This document shows positions 37,061 through 49,263 of a stretch of DNA of 64,000 bases, in pieces. Below the pieces are notes generated by a model that searched no databases, had not been told where the DNA came from, and worked only from the letters and a program-made list of their open reading frames with translations. The position numbers were made by a program, and so were the translations under genes. Numbering within the stretch: position 1 is the stretch's first letter; each line of letters starts with the position of its first letter. The stretch covers positions 1,313,501 to 1,377,500 of the forward strand of contig CADCSX010000005.1 of NCBI GenBank assembly GCA_902805475.1, in the 5' to 3' direction. Source of the stretch: Entonaema liquescens. Lineage: Eukaryota > Ascomycota > Sordariomycetes > Xylariales > Xylariaceae.

Positions 37061-38141
37061 AGCGGGTTAGAAGACGGCTTTAGCTATTCCAGTCCAAACC
37101 AGGAATAAGACAGGTAACTATGCTCCGGCCTACATTCACTAGACACAGAGTAACCCCTCAACTCCGAAGAGCCCTATGACCATGTCTGATATTCCATAGT
37201 AATATACCTTAGGTAACTTAATTCTAAATATTTCTTACATCTCTCAAATCATCTACCCAAGATACCTACCTAGGTAGATAGTTAATCATTGTAACTCGTT
37301 ACCAGAAGTATCATAAGAGTCCCTACATTAGGTAGATGCCCCATTGGTAGATGTCCGGATAATGGGGACCACGAAAACACTGCTTTCTTTTAACTGTGTG
37401 CTCCTAACGTCTTACGCTTCGGAATGGCTCTCTTCCTTTGCTTCATGCAAGGGTCAATATACTGCCACGATTGCTTGTAATCTTATCTCCATCGTGTAAA
37501 GAATGTCAATGTACCTAGCACACGCGTCCCCTCAGCCTAGATTCCAGGTTGTTTTATATCACCGGCAAGCCTAGTTCGAATAGTCAGTCCTGTTGTTTTC
37601 CATATTGAGCGGGTAGTAGCATTTGTTCGTTCTTTTCATACCGGTCTTTAGTTTATTTTGAAATCAGCCTTTTTGTTCCTTATACCTACAATGCATTCAA
37701 GCGTATTCTTATGGCGTTAGTTGTAGTACAAGGAGCAAGCCAAGCAACGCGAGGATCCGCAAACCTAGTGTTTTTATCCTATTACCTATTAGTAAAATTA
37801 TATACCTGTGCTACCACCGTGAAGCCTCATACGTATAGTTAATAGGTGCCAGCTAATAGTTGAAAGTCTGAGGTTGACTCTTAGCGCTACTCATGACGTC
37901 TCTGCATCTTGGAGAGCTGAACCCCTATTGTTGCGTTCAAGTACTATTGTCGATGATAAAAAATCTATAAAGGCAATGGAATTTGTCCTCTAGATTAGGA
38001 CCTAACTGTTTACATTAACACCATAAACAACGTATCTGCATTACTCATTGGCCCATTGAAAAAAAAACTCAGGGGTTTCCGATTTTGTCGTTGATCTTTC
38101 AATCTCTGTACTAGGTATTCCTTTCGCAAGGGCCGATTATA
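37061..38141. other. Intergenic region upstream of the secreted-protein gene
   Basis: No gene recognised. A TACCTACCTAGGTAG palindromic word lies at 37264-37278. Confidence 0.45.
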
Positions 38142-39072
38142 ATGAAGCCAAATTCAATATTTTATAGTTCTTCTCTTTTCTTCATCGTCGTGCATGCTGC
38201 AGCAAAACCACTCTTGGCCAGCCGAGATGATGGGTGGCAGGGAGACGGAAATGTTGCAATGGCACTTTCCGACGACAGTAAGTTGCAAAGAACAATACAA
38301 TAATCAGCAAAAGCGCTAGGCTTATGGGATTACAGAGATGAATTGGGGATCTGCTATCCCCTCCGATGTAGTCACCCAGCTTCATGAACACTGCCACGCT
38401 GATGGCACCTGTGAGAAATCCTGGACAACGGACACGACTAGTAAGACTTCAAGCAATATATTTGTGAAGATGCCCGGCTAATCCAATGCCAAATGTGCAT
38501 AGTCCTCGTGGATGACGGCGACATAAGGGACAGAGTCGACGGCGAACTCACAATCGAAATACTGGATGCACAGTTTGAGGTATGGTCCAAGCAAGGACTT
38601 ATCAAGATCATGCAGGAGTCGTACGGGCACACGCAGAGTTTTGAGAACTAAACTTATCTTTCTGGACAAACTTGTGGTGGGAATATCTGCAATCAAGGCA
38701 GTAAGTCGATGAAAATGGTTAGAACGTGTCGACTGATTGCTTACTTACTACCCCAACATTTAGCCATTAATGGCATGGACCAATGGTATGGTTCAAGCTC
38801 GGCAAATATTCAGTTTCGGGATGGTGATGCTCTCCGTGGGTTTATACGTTTGACTGTGTCTGCCCACAAGTAAGCTGCTAGCTCCACTAATTGGATCGAT
38901 GGTTACTAGGCAATAGATGATGTATACTAACACCGTAAATAGGAAAGGTTACGGGGCGGGAAGTGGTATCTGCTCCCAGCTCGTGGGTGTCGGAGCTGCT
39001 GTTGCCGGGGCTGTCGTCCCGGTCCTTGGCCCAGCTATGAGCCTAGGCTCTCTGATATGTCTGCTGGCATAA
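38142..39072 (+). pseudogene. Five-exon secreted-protein gene with an in-frame stop
   Basis: Exons 38142-38277, 38336-38440, 38503-38700, 38764-38869 and 38943-39072 sum to 225 codons with every splice in phase. All four introns have GTAAGT, GTAAGA or GTAAGC donors. The N-terminus is a signal peptide: charged MKPNS, a hydrophobic SSLFFIVVHAAA core, and a likely cleavage after ALA or AAA near residues 20-27. The mature part has several Cys residues (HEHCHADGTCEKSW; GQTCGGNICNQG; GSGICSQLVG). A hydrophobic Gly/Ala/Val stretch lies close to the C-terminus. Codon 130 (38649-38651) is TAA in exon 3. The frame, Cys content and two more introns continue beyond it, so the stop looks like a recent nonsense change. 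A 129-residue product is possible instead. Family not recognised. Confidence 0.6.
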
Positions 39073-39689
39073 AGAAGTTTTATTTGATCGCTTTTCTCTC
39101 CTTTTCTTGGACACTTCTATTTATTCTCTACTTACTACACTGATGGGAGCTGATGTGTGTTGGATTATGTAGTTTTATGCTTGTATAATATATAGATGCG
39201 CGATATACCCAATAGATAGATATCCTCTATATTAACTGAGACATTAGGATGATTTCTATTGAGTTTCCCGTTGCGTCAAAAGGTAGAGCCGAAGCTCAGT
39301 TCCTGAGGAGTAGCAACATTCTCGTCTATCCTAAGGACGGTTCCATAACACTCTAGTCCAGATGATATTATTGTTGATACCGGCTCTTAAGCATGCATAC
39401 CTAGTATAAGAGATATCTAAATACGGAAGTTGGGGCTCTAGATGTCGCCTTAGTGGTAGAGATAGATGCATCCATATAGGAGCGGAGCGAACGATATAAG
39501 CTCTCTGTCAGGGAGGGTAGTGTTGTCCTCGACACATTAGATATAACAAATCTACTAAACACAAAGGTATCTATATATACCATTAAAATTTCTGTACATA
39601 AGAGTCTTATATTGCAAGATAGAGTTTCATCCTGAACGGATCCCAATGGAGGTCTTTCATATTTCTTGAACTATCGTCTAAACCCAATC
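39073..39689. other. Intergenic region between convergent genes
   Basis: 3' flanks of the secreted-protein gene and the AMP-ligase gene. No further gene seen. Confidence 0.45.
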
Positions 39690-41459
39690 TTAGGCTAATT
39701 TTGCCGAGCCTGGTTTTCTATCGCCGACCTCATCTGCTGCTTGGTCTCTGAGTATTTTGCGAAGGATCTTGCCGGACTAGTCGCGGGAGACTGTTAGCTA
39801 TCAAGTTCCAGTCAAATGCATAATGTTTAGGTAACTCACCGGGTTCTTAGGAATCGCCTCGACAAACTTTACGCCGCCTCGTAGCCGCTTATAATTGACG
39901 ACTTTCGACTCCATCCACTGCGCTATTTCCTGCTCGGTCTGCTTAACTTCGGGGTCTGGTACAATGTACGCGCGCGGCAGTTCCTCGCCATTAATCGTAA
40001 CGCCAACGACAGCAGCGTCGCGGACTCCCCTGTTTTCGAGTAGCACAGCCTCAAGCTCGGCTGGCGCTACTTGATTACCCTTTACTTTGATAAGCTCTTT
40101 AATGCGGTCGACGATGTGGAGCAATCCACCCGGCTCATATTTCTCCACAAACCCAACGTCGCCAGTTTTAAACCAACGAGTGCCGTCTGGGTCAACATGG
40201 AGGGAAGCTGCTGTAGCTTCAGGCTTATTCCAGTAGCCCTTTAAGAGCGTAGGTCCAGTCATCCATACCTCGCCTCGCTCGTTGGCTTTGGTAACTTCCC
40301 CCTCGCCGTCAATTCTCATGATGCGCGCTTTGCAATTGGGCAATAGCTCGCCGACAGCCGCCGACTTACCAGTCAATCTAGGATGCCAACCTGTACTTGC
40401 ACATGTTAATTCTGTCATACCCCATCCCTGACGAAGATTCAAAGCTCCCTCTGGCCAGAGTTTAGTGACCTCGTCGCTGACTTCAGCTCCCAACGGTGCG
40501 GCACCGGATGCTATGCTCTCGAGCGAGCTAAGATCATACTTGCGGCTAAGGGGGCTTTTAGCAAGCAGAACCACGATAGGAGGCACAGCAGTGAGAGAGT
40601 CGATACGAAACTTCTCGACACTTTGCAGCATCTTTTCAAAGTTGAAGGAGGACATAATATACACCGGGACTCCTTCTTTCGGATAGTTGCAGACGAAGAA
40701 TGTCTGGCCGTATGCATGATACATTGGTAGAAAGCCTAACCGGCGGTATCGTTTCTTCTTTTCTTCGTATGTAGGATCTAGCTTGTCCATGAAATTGACT
40801 CCGACGCCGTTCGCTACGTAGGAATAATGCGTGATTTCAACGCCTTTCGGCACGCCTGTTGTCCCCGAGCTATAATTAAGAGCACATACCGTCGCTCTCG
40901 CATCGGCAGGCTCAACCCAGTCGAACTTGGCTGCATCGTCCTTAGGGGCGAGGAGAGAAGCCCAGTGCTGAGTTCCAAGTCGCGCCTTTCCCGGTTGCTT
41001 ACCGAGCACGCTTGTATCAAAACTATATATTCGACTTCTTGATAGGCCAGCCGTGCCCGCGGCTTCTATTGCAATTTCCATGCTAGCGTCGGCTGCAATC
41101 ATAAACGAAGCACCGCTATCTTTCAGCTGGTAAGCAAGTTCCCGGGCGACAAAGCTGGGATTAGCGCCTGTGAAAACACCCCCTGCCATTAGGATCCCCA
41201 TGAAAACCACCGGGGTGAAGAGCGAGTTGCCAGAGAAGAGGAGAACACGATCCCCAGGCTTGAGACCTGCTCGCGTAAATCCCAAGGCCAACCGCTTCGA
41301 CCATAGCCGAAAATCAGATTGGGTGATGAAGTGTGTTTCCGGATGGTCAACATCAATGAATTGGGGCTTATCTGGGAGCGTGCCGAATGAGGACTCGAAT
41401 ACCCATTTTTGCACAGAGCAATTCGGTATAGGTACCGTCCATCTTGATTCAAGAACCAT
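39690..41459 (-). CDS. 4-coumarate-CoA-ligase-like acyl-CoA synthetase
   Basis: Two exons (41459-39840 and 39776-39690; 63-nt GTGAGT...CTAG intron) give 568 residues of the ANL adenylate-forming superfamily. It activates a carboxylic acid with ATP to an acyl-AMP and then to a CoA thioester. Seen motifs are YSSGTTGVPKG (about 196-206, phosphate-binding loop), GWGMTE (345-350), KTGDVG (431-436), a hinge region with DRIKELIKVKG, and SGKILRK at 541-547 holding the catalytic lysine. The last exon is needed for that lysine. The C-terminus is KPGSAKLA, one residue beyond a peroxisomal AKL tripeptide, so no terminal PTS1 is present as read. Length is normal for 4CL-like enzymes; whether the substrate is aromatic or a fatty acid cannot be decided. 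Confidence 0.9.
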
Positions 41460-42034
41460 AGCGGAAACGAAGTCGTGAGGATGATAAGAAAGCGACGCAA
41501 CTAAGAACGATAAAAATCCTTCTTGATTTCTCTATGACCAAGTGTCAAGTTTGAAGAGCTTCCCTTCAAGGGAGTTTGGCCTATCAACTTTTTGTCGTCC
41601 CGCAACCAATTTGTATGGGACAAGAGGGGTCTTGGCAGCCGTACCGATTTAAAATGCTACCATCACGAAGGCTTGACGATCTAATTTTACTGCGACAACC
41701 AGACGTAAATGAGAAAGAATAAGACGGAACAATATGGTTTACCTAAAGATGCGTATAAGAGGAATCATTAATAAGATTCGCTCGGGCGCGGCGGATGCGG
41801 AGCCGAACTAATGGCATTCCTGGTGCCGTCGTCCGTATTATAATGCAGGTCATGTCTTCTTCGCTATGGGAGCCTTATTATTGGTTCTTGAACGTAGGGT
41901 TATAGAACATGGTGGCGGTGACGAATAGAATTAGGTTGATATGGTCCTTTTCCGGCCGCTATCCCCGCAAATAAGACTGAAAGCTGTGGAGAAGAGGTAC
42001 GCCGGGGGGGTGACAGCTAAGAACCGAGGCTTCT

Positions 42035-42052
42035 CCCCCCCCCCCCCCCCCC
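42035..42052. repeat. C18 homopolymer
   Basis: Eighteen consecutive C on the plus strand, 25 bp after a run of seven G. Likely length-polymorphic and prone to sequencing error. Confidence 0.9.
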
Positions 42053-44220
42053 TTTCTTTCCTATTTTAGGTATTATCAACACTATTACATCGTCGTCTAG
42101 GCCATCCAGACTAGGAGGGGAATGAATACATGTCTACCCGGGCCTCGGCGTATTATCAACTCCAAGCCTTCGTCGGAACTTAGCGCAGCCATGTTTCTTC
42201 ATGCCCATTTATTTGCACCAATATCCGGGCGCCTGAGGTTTATTTAGCGTGTGTTTGGTCCGGCACGGCGCGTTTCCTGAGACAATGTGTGCAACCTTAC
42301 ACGATTATACGCATAGACGAGGACTGCATGGCGTAGCTGTACCATGTACCATTGGCTCGGAATTTTAGTAATCTTTCCTAGTTACAATAATCATTGTGAC
42401 TTATTTCTCTAACGACGTGGGAGAACTGTTTTATCTTAGTTGAATTAAGTAATTAATAGCACTCCAGCTCTAAGTATATATAGTATATATAAAGCTTTAA
42501 ATATCACGAAAAAAGATCGATACAAGATACAAATACCTAGCCTGCTACCTCAACTAGGACAATATCGCAAATCATAAAAGCCATCATCTCTACTTGTATT
42601 CCAGCTGGGCGTTACTCTTGCCCGATTTTGCCAGTCTTGTGTTACACCTCGCTAACTACACCGTCTATTCGATACTCACCATCGCGTACAAGCAAGCCAC
42701 CGAGAACCATCCGATCCATCTCGCTTGTTGCTACGAATACTAATGTATCTGTTTGGTTTAAATTTATCTTCCATGTGCCACCTCGCTAGATCCAGGTGTT
42801 CCAGCTTTGTAACGAGCACCACGTATCGCATGTAGTTTCAGACATCGCCAAATAGCGTCAGTCACTCCCACAGCCATTGCCACAATGCTCTCCTCTCGAC
42901 ACATGTCAAACGCCTACCCATTTAATAAATAGATAAAAATATGCTAGCCTGATGGACTAATCTATGTGTCCCTAACTATAGTACATTACGCTTGAGACAT
43001 CAAAAGGTAAAGATAAGGACATAATTGAGTGGGTTGATATATCTGGCGTTTCGATGCATGTTATTCAGCACGGCAGTCCTTTCTACTATTTAAATCGTTT
43101 ATAACACAGGATAACCTTTACCATCAGCATCATGTTCAATTTAATATGTATCTACCTGCGTAGATTCTATAGTAAGTGCTTAGGTGCAGTTAAAGTAATC
43201 TCCTTCACGACACTTGGGCAACTAGATAATATGATGCCGAATATAACGGAAACCCTATACGGGGTAATTAAGCTACCAACCATCCCAATGCCCAACAAGT
43301 ACACAATAAATGTAAGATTGGAATAAAATACCACAAAGATAAGCTATACAGATCGGGCTTCACGTAGTATGCTGGTGCATACGAATAGTCTTTGATTCTC
43401 AGTCAAAAGACTTGTGAACGGCAACTCATGTTTTGTTAATGAAAGCGTTGAGCGGGTAATAACCGACGGCCATCCTCAACTCATTCCATCGAACATTCAG
43501 TCCCGTTCAATCACTTCGAGCTTCCCAGTCAACAACCCTACCACATGATAATACCTATCACTAAATGGCATGCGAGCGAATATATGACTAACACTGAATG
43601 TCTTCAGTGTCTTCAGGGGCAAGCTTTCAAACCTTAAAACTAAGAGTATTAACCAAGTTTTCACTCCGGCTGTTATTTCCTTATTCTTGTACGGTCATAA
43701 TCTCGCTCGCATCATGTGAAAACTGCATCCATAAGTTCCTTAGGCACCTAAGATAGTTGGATAAAGTCTAGCCTATTGTCACTTTTACTGTGTGGTTATC
43801 AAACATAGAAGGAACTTCTTTCCTAGGGAAGCCATCGTAGCCTATTCTTCGTCCCGAAGGGTTGTCGATAATTTTCGATTCTCAGCAATCGAAGGCTTTG
43901 CTATGACCGTGTTTCTATGTGGTGACTACGATTCTATCTATGACCGCGAATTAAGTTTCTATGAGGGATAGTGGCCTGATGAGTAGCTATTCATACATAC
44001 GTAGTCATAATCGGTGATCATTTACTCTAGCTAACTTCCATATTCCTTGACTGCATTGACCTTGAGGCCATTTACTTCAAGGAAGGCACACGCAGGGTGA
44101 TGATAATTCTTCTCAATTGTAACTATTTAAACAAGTCCTGTCTCCCAGTCCCATCTTCTTCTTCCTCTACCTACATTCCACATTCAATAACCATCAGGAC
44201 AATATATGATATTAATACAT

Positions 44221-44250
44221 CATATCCATATCCATATCCATATCCATATC
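44221..44250. repeat. CATATC hexamer repeat
   Basis: Five copies, 140 bp before the ATG of the next gene. Confidence 0.85.
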
Positions 44251-44389
44251 AATATACCTGCCTCCTATATCCCTTCATATTCCCTTTGACTATTACCAAT
44301 ATCTCCTCCTCTAGGTTCCAACCCCTTTATATCCTTGTACCTTTACCTTGTATCAAACCTTTCCCTTCAGCCAACTTCATCTGAATATC

Positions 44390-45335
44390 ATGGCGGAACA
44401 GAGCCACACCAGTGATCCCAATGGTGTGCGCGCGAAACTTCGCCGTGCAAAGGAGATGATGGCCACAGGCCCCCATCATTGGTTTGACATTCGAACCCAG
44501 AGAGATGTTGACCTTATCAACTGCGATCCCGTTGATTTCATCGGATATGATAATACTAGTTATCTTAAGAAGATTGTAAGTTCTCCCTAGGAACTCATTT
44601 CCCAACAGTAGCTATTAATCCACTAACACCTTAGCACAGGTCCATCAGTTGAGACCGGATGATCTCATTCCAGTACGTAAAGCAGCTTGTAAGGGGTTAC
44701 GTTTCTAATGCTAATATTTTGAATAGACCACCTACTGGACGGAGCAGAATGACTCTAGGTGCCAGGAGATGGTTGTCGCGAATGGAGCCCAGTCTTCAGG
44801 CTTCTTCTTACCGTCATACCAATCTAGACCAACACACCATGACATGAAAGGCAAGTTTTTTATCCTATTTCTACAAACACGATATGTCCTTGCTAACGTG
44901 TCTCAAGTCCATGTCAAGATCTACGTCCCCGAAGAGAATCGAAACAAGGTAGGTGCCACTCTAGGTTTCCTCTGGTCTATCCCGCGCAAGATGAAGCTCG
45001 TCAAGGGCCCGGACAATTTGTGCTCTGACTGCGCGTGGGATGCCATCATTATATATGACTGCACTGCCAGCCCTGAAGGTACGCTCCAGATTCCTTCGCA
45101 CATCGCCAGTCGAAAATGGGACATTCTTCTCATGAAGGTCTCCGAGGACTATGAGTGTAAGTCAATGTAACCATTCCACTCGGCTTTCTGTTTTGGTTGA
45201 CTGACATATAATCTAGACCCGTGGCTCGTTGCTGCGATTAAAGACTCCGGATCATTTGCCGACTTACGGCATGATCATAATGACCCGCGACGCCAAAGAG
45301 CGCTGGAGTCCCTTGCCCGTGGCGGACGGCCTTAG
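44390..45335 (+). CDS. Five-exon orphan protein with a GC-AG intron
   Basis: Exons 44390-44575, 44640-44672, 44727-44850, 44908-45156 and 45217-45335 sum to 237 codons. Intron 3 (44851-44907) starts GCAAGT, contains GCTAACG and ends CAAG; removing it joins DMK to VHVKIYVPEENRN. The minor GC-AG class explains why the frame appears open through it. Exon 2 is only 33 nt. The protein has no signal peptide or membrane helix. The middle resembles a beta-rich domain (QEMVVANGAQSSGFFLPSYQ, then VHVKIYVPEENRN, then ATLGFLWSIP), and there are Cys residues around NLCSDCAW. I do not recognise the family. Conserved-looking splice phases argue that it is real. Confidence 0.6.
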
Positions 45336-45672
45336 TGCCCAAGAATGCGCTACATCGGTGCGTCTCAGTGACTTAGGATGCGAGTTTCTACGGTGACCAA
45401 GTGAAGTGCAAGCGATTTGAAATTTTTATGTGATGTGCATTGAAAGTAGCTCGACACCAAGGCGAATATTCTCTTAGGAACCACCATTAGATGGTAGGTA
45501 TTTGAACTTTTGATGACTTGAATGTCCATTAGCTAGACTATCTTGCTAGTATCAGACGTAGTCTTGACGAGACCGCGCCTACGCGCCGATCTTCGTTCTA
45601 CAGAAGCTATTATTCTTTCTAGGTACCTAGCCATTAAATACAAGCGTTACAATATCATTTAAACAAGTCCGC
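45336..45672. other. Intergenic region between convergent genes
   Basis: 3' flanks of the orphan gene and the DUF1996 gene. Confidence 0.45.
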
Positions 45673-46887
45673 CTAATAGAGAACCTTGCCGGTCGCATCA
45701 GTGACGGGCATTCCGCCGGGAAGCTCTGTGAGCCCTAAATGCCAAGTGTTAGAATGCTTATCTCGTAGGACAGACAAAGTTCAGGGGTAATAAGGGCGTT
45801 ACTTACAGCCGTCAATGTCCTCGTTGACGGAGACCTGTTTGGTGCACTGGTTACCCTGCGAGATGGACTGGGTCTTGAGTTGAGGGCAGTTAATGTTGCA
45901 GTTGGAGTCCATGGCCTTCTGGAGCGCGTCGCCCTTCCAGCCGAACATGTAGTCACCGTGGTTTCCATATCCAGTCGGGTCGCCGAAGGACCACACGAAA
46001 GGCTGGCTGCCATCGGTGGGCCAGTCGTTGGGGTTGTTGAACGCTCGCGTGTCCCAGATAACCTCGTAGAAGAGCTGGGGAATCTTCACGGGGTGGGTTG
46101 AGGGGCAGGCACCGCCGCTCTCGAAGGTACCGCTCGCAGGGTACGCTACGTGGCTCGAGTGGTCGGCGGAGTCAAGGTTCTTACCGTCCCAACATCTATA
46201 AGGGGTAAGTAGGTTGTCGTCATCATGAAGAGGTAATGGCTCACGTAGGGAATCGAATATTAGCCATGATACCGGCCTTGCAGACCTTCTTAGGCATGTC
46301 AAGGGTCTCACCACTGCGGGTGAGGATATTCTCGAGGCAGGTGTAAGTAAGTTGGCGGAACTTCTTGGCCTGGGCCTCGGTTCGGTATGATGGGTCTCCG
46401 ACGATCATTCGGAAGCCCTAGATTTTGCGATTAACCTCTATAGTCGTATACATTAAAAGATGCAGGGATAACTCACTGGCTTGAAAGCGGTAACCTTTCC
46501 GTTGTTGTAGCTCGGTGTGTAGTAAACGGTCATACCGCCCTTAGCCCCCTCAAATCCAGAGTTGGGCATCTGCGGGACCCTCTTGTAAGTGCCGTTGCGG
46601 GCACGGAAGTAGAGGACGGCGGTCCAGTAGTTTGACAAGTCCTCGGCGAAGGTACACGTGGTACACGTAGCCTCACTTGGGATATCCAAGCGCGGGTACT
46701 CCATAGATGTGTTGAAGGCATTACCACCGATGATCTGGTGGACGTGCGGCGAGCCCGTGACGCCGGGGAAGACCAACGGGTCGAGACGCTCGACAACGAG
46801 CTGCGAGCACGAGAATCGGAGGAGTGCATGGGCACTGGGCGCGAGCAGCGCCAGGCTGGCGGCGAGCGAGTTCACGGTCAGCTGCAT
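45673..46887 (-). CDS. Secreted DUF1996-domain protein
   Basis: Four exons (46887-46477, 46417-46245, 46195-45807, 45734-45673) sum to 345 codons. The N-terminal MQLTVNSLAASLALLAPSAHA is a classic signal peptide. The rest is a full-length DUF1996 domain: RFSCSQLVVERLDPLVFPG, then SPHVHQIIGGNAFN (the conserved His motif), TCTTCTFAEDLSNYWTAVLY, the FPTCWDGKNLDSADHSSHVAYP block completed by splicing, PQLFYEVIWDTRAFN, and CNINCPQLKTQS. DUF1996 proteins are common secreted or cell-surface fungal proteins, often linked with WSC domains; no enzyme activity is established. No WSC domain, Ser/Thr stalk or GPI signal follows, and the protein ends at VTDATGKVLY. Introns are 49-72 nt. Confidence 0.92.
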
Positions 46888-48666
46888 CCTGATAAGAGCG
46901 AAAGCGATCGGTACAGACAGGCTTCTCCAGGCTCGCCGTCACGATGCGGGAGCCGTCGCCTATTTAAACTTGTGTCCGGGTGAACGCATCTCCCTTCTCC
47001 AGACACACCCGAACAATTTTTTTCATTTCCTTCTACATGATGCTGCCGCACTGTCACTGGTGTCGTCGTATGGAAACTTGGCGGTTAATATCGCGAATAT
47101 AGCCGAGATCACTCCCTGCCCTAGTTTCCTATGGGGAACGACAAGCCGCGGGTATGCATTCGCTTCTGTGTAGATGAACAGGGGGAATTGTCACGTTGTC
47201 CCTGACATGGGAACGGAATATTGTGATTATTGCCGCTGGTTAGGTTCGGTTGCCACGAGCCGTGAGAAAATCGTGGGGGAGCTAAGCGGTAACGATTCTA
47301 AATTTTGACAAAATGGTCAAAGCATCGCCTTACCCTATCACGCCAAGGACCGCGACCGAGAGCAAACCACTTCTAGGCCAGCTATGATAGCTACCTTTAT
47401 GGTGACAATAACACCTAAGGGAGCCCCAAAGCAGCAGGTCCTTACGGATCTGCCTCCGTGAAGATCAGATAAAGCTTAGTTGGGTATCTAGATGGCACGT
47501 TTTTGGATCGCAAGTCAATAGTCAGGTGATAATAGTATGCGTCCGCATCTGATCTTGGCGCGATAGCAGCTGTCATATAGACCATAACCCCGGATTGTGT
47601 AGTACCGGCAGTGGAAATAGAAACTTACATAACCTGGTTCGGCATCCCATTTAATCTTCCTTCTGTTTCCCCGGATAAAATCAGATGCATGAGTTGCCCC
47701 TTGTTCGGTTCACTACTGTTTAGATCGCCCCAGGGGACAAATTCCAAATTCGACAAGGGTACATGTTATTTTCTTAAGATTATATAGAAATTCAGTGCAT
47801 TTACTACGTAAGATCCCTGATTAAGAGGTATCGGCCCGTCCCCTTCGTTAAATTTTGTTACTTAATTCTAATAAGGCAGATGAGAACACTGATGCGTCTT
47901 AAGGATCTGTATACATTCCTATAGGGCTTGAATTCGGGCGACAATATCCATGTATAAGTCACTAAATCTCAATATTGATATTTATATCAAACATCTAGGA
48001 TACTCTCATATTCATTCGTAGTGCTCCTACTCGACGGATGATACGTATAGGTTGCGAAGCGAAGGCAGAGCCCCTTATAGTCTACATATAGCCAATCGAA
48101 GCAATTATGTACGTATCATACCTCTTTATGCAGCTAAGGCACCTACCGTATACCCAAAATAAGAATTATTTCTTCTATAATAAAGGTACTAATACCTTTG
48201 GTATTCGCGCCGACGCAATCCGAATCCACTCTTTATCAAAAACCTAGGAGTAACCCTCTTCTAGCTTCCTATTTTATCGAGCCACATAGATATCATCGGT
48301 CCCAAAGCGAGGTCTTTCCGCTAGTTGCTATTACCGATTCTATTTTCACGTGAAGACACCAATGTAAATCGTAATCATCAGCATACTAACGATATGCGTA
48401 TATTCATATAGTGTTGGATATCATAAGTACCTACCTATACATATTGGGATATCAAGGAATAGGAACTTACCTAGGTAGGTACTTAGTCAAAAGCAGTTCC
48501 TTTCAGATTCCTCTTATGTAAATCGCAGTCCTGAAATATGTATAGCAGTGCCTGCGAGTATTTCTTTTTAACTATATACAACTAGCGTCCCTGAAAGGCT
48601 AGGTCACTACCCAATCGTATGCCAACTTCAAAGACAGAGATCAAATAACCAGGCCCTTCTGAAATA
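46888..48666. other. Intergenic region upstream of the DUF1996 gene
   Basis: The DUF1996 promoter lies on the left. No other gene recognised. TACCTAGGTAGGTA occurs at 48469-48482. Confidence 0.4.
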
Positions 48667-49053
48667 TCACATCCCAAACTTTCTCATATAGAACCTACGC
48701 ACCTCTGGATTTGCTTCTACCCCAGCCAGCAACTCTTTCGGTGTGCCTTCTATTTTAAGGCCCTCCAATCTTCTCGCTCGCGACAAGGCCACGTAGACCT
48801 GCCCCTCGACGAATGCTTTCGATAAGTTTACGATGACACGGTCGAGTGTCAGGGACTGGGCTTTGTGGACCGTCATAGCCCACGCGGGAGCTAGGGGTAA
48901 CTGAGTGCGACTGAGGATGCTGTACGGCTGCTCGTCGCCCAAGCAAGTTGTAGAACAATGTGGTGTAATTGTTCTTACAACCCCGTTGTGAAACATGACG
49001 ACCGGCCATACTTTCTTCTTGACTTGCTCTACGAACTTATGTATTAGTGCTGT
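48667..49053 (-). pseudogene. C-terminal fragment of a PIF1-like helicase
   Basis: 129 codons are open up to a TAG at 49054-49056. The fragment holds the last part of an SF1B PIF1/RRM3-type or Helitron-type helicase: WPVVMFHNGVVRTI, then QLPLAPAWAMTVHKAQSLTL (the motif V/VI region), DRVIVNLSKAF, and QVYVALSRARRLEGL with the arginine-finger motif. It ends RRFYMRKFGM. The ATPase Walker motifs that should precede it are absent: 15-30 bp upstream of the break lies a hairpin, and beyond it the AT-rich block begins. The fragment therefore looks like a gene end cut off by an insertion or by RIP. The TGTGTAG just before the open part could alternatively be an intron acceptor. Confidence 0.75.
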
Positions 49054-49070
49054 CTACACAAGTTCGACGT

Positions 49071-49090
49071 AGCACCCCTAAAAGGGTGCT
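49071..49090. repeat. GC-rich hairpin at the AT-block boundary
   Basis: AGCACCC and GGGTGCT form a perfect 7-bp stem around CTAAAA. It sits exactly between the helicase fragment and the AT-rich block, like the 3'-terminal hairpins of Helitrons. The canonical CTRR end is not seen at the usual distance on either strand. Confidence 0.6.
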
Positions 49091-49263
49091 GCGCATTGAT
49101 TAAAAAAACGGGCAAGATTCGGGATTTAACCGAGATTTACCTTGTACATACAATTTTACTAAAAACCCTATATAATTTAAATATATCTTTTTTAATATAT
49201 ATATTTTTTTATAATAATATTTTATAATTTATATAATTATATAATTACGTTATACTTTTATTA

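Larger units (their letters stand above)
41460..44389. other. 2.9-kb gene-poor region
   Basis: No gene recognised. Contains a homopolymer run and, near the right end, a CATATC repeat (both listed). Confidence 0.4.
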
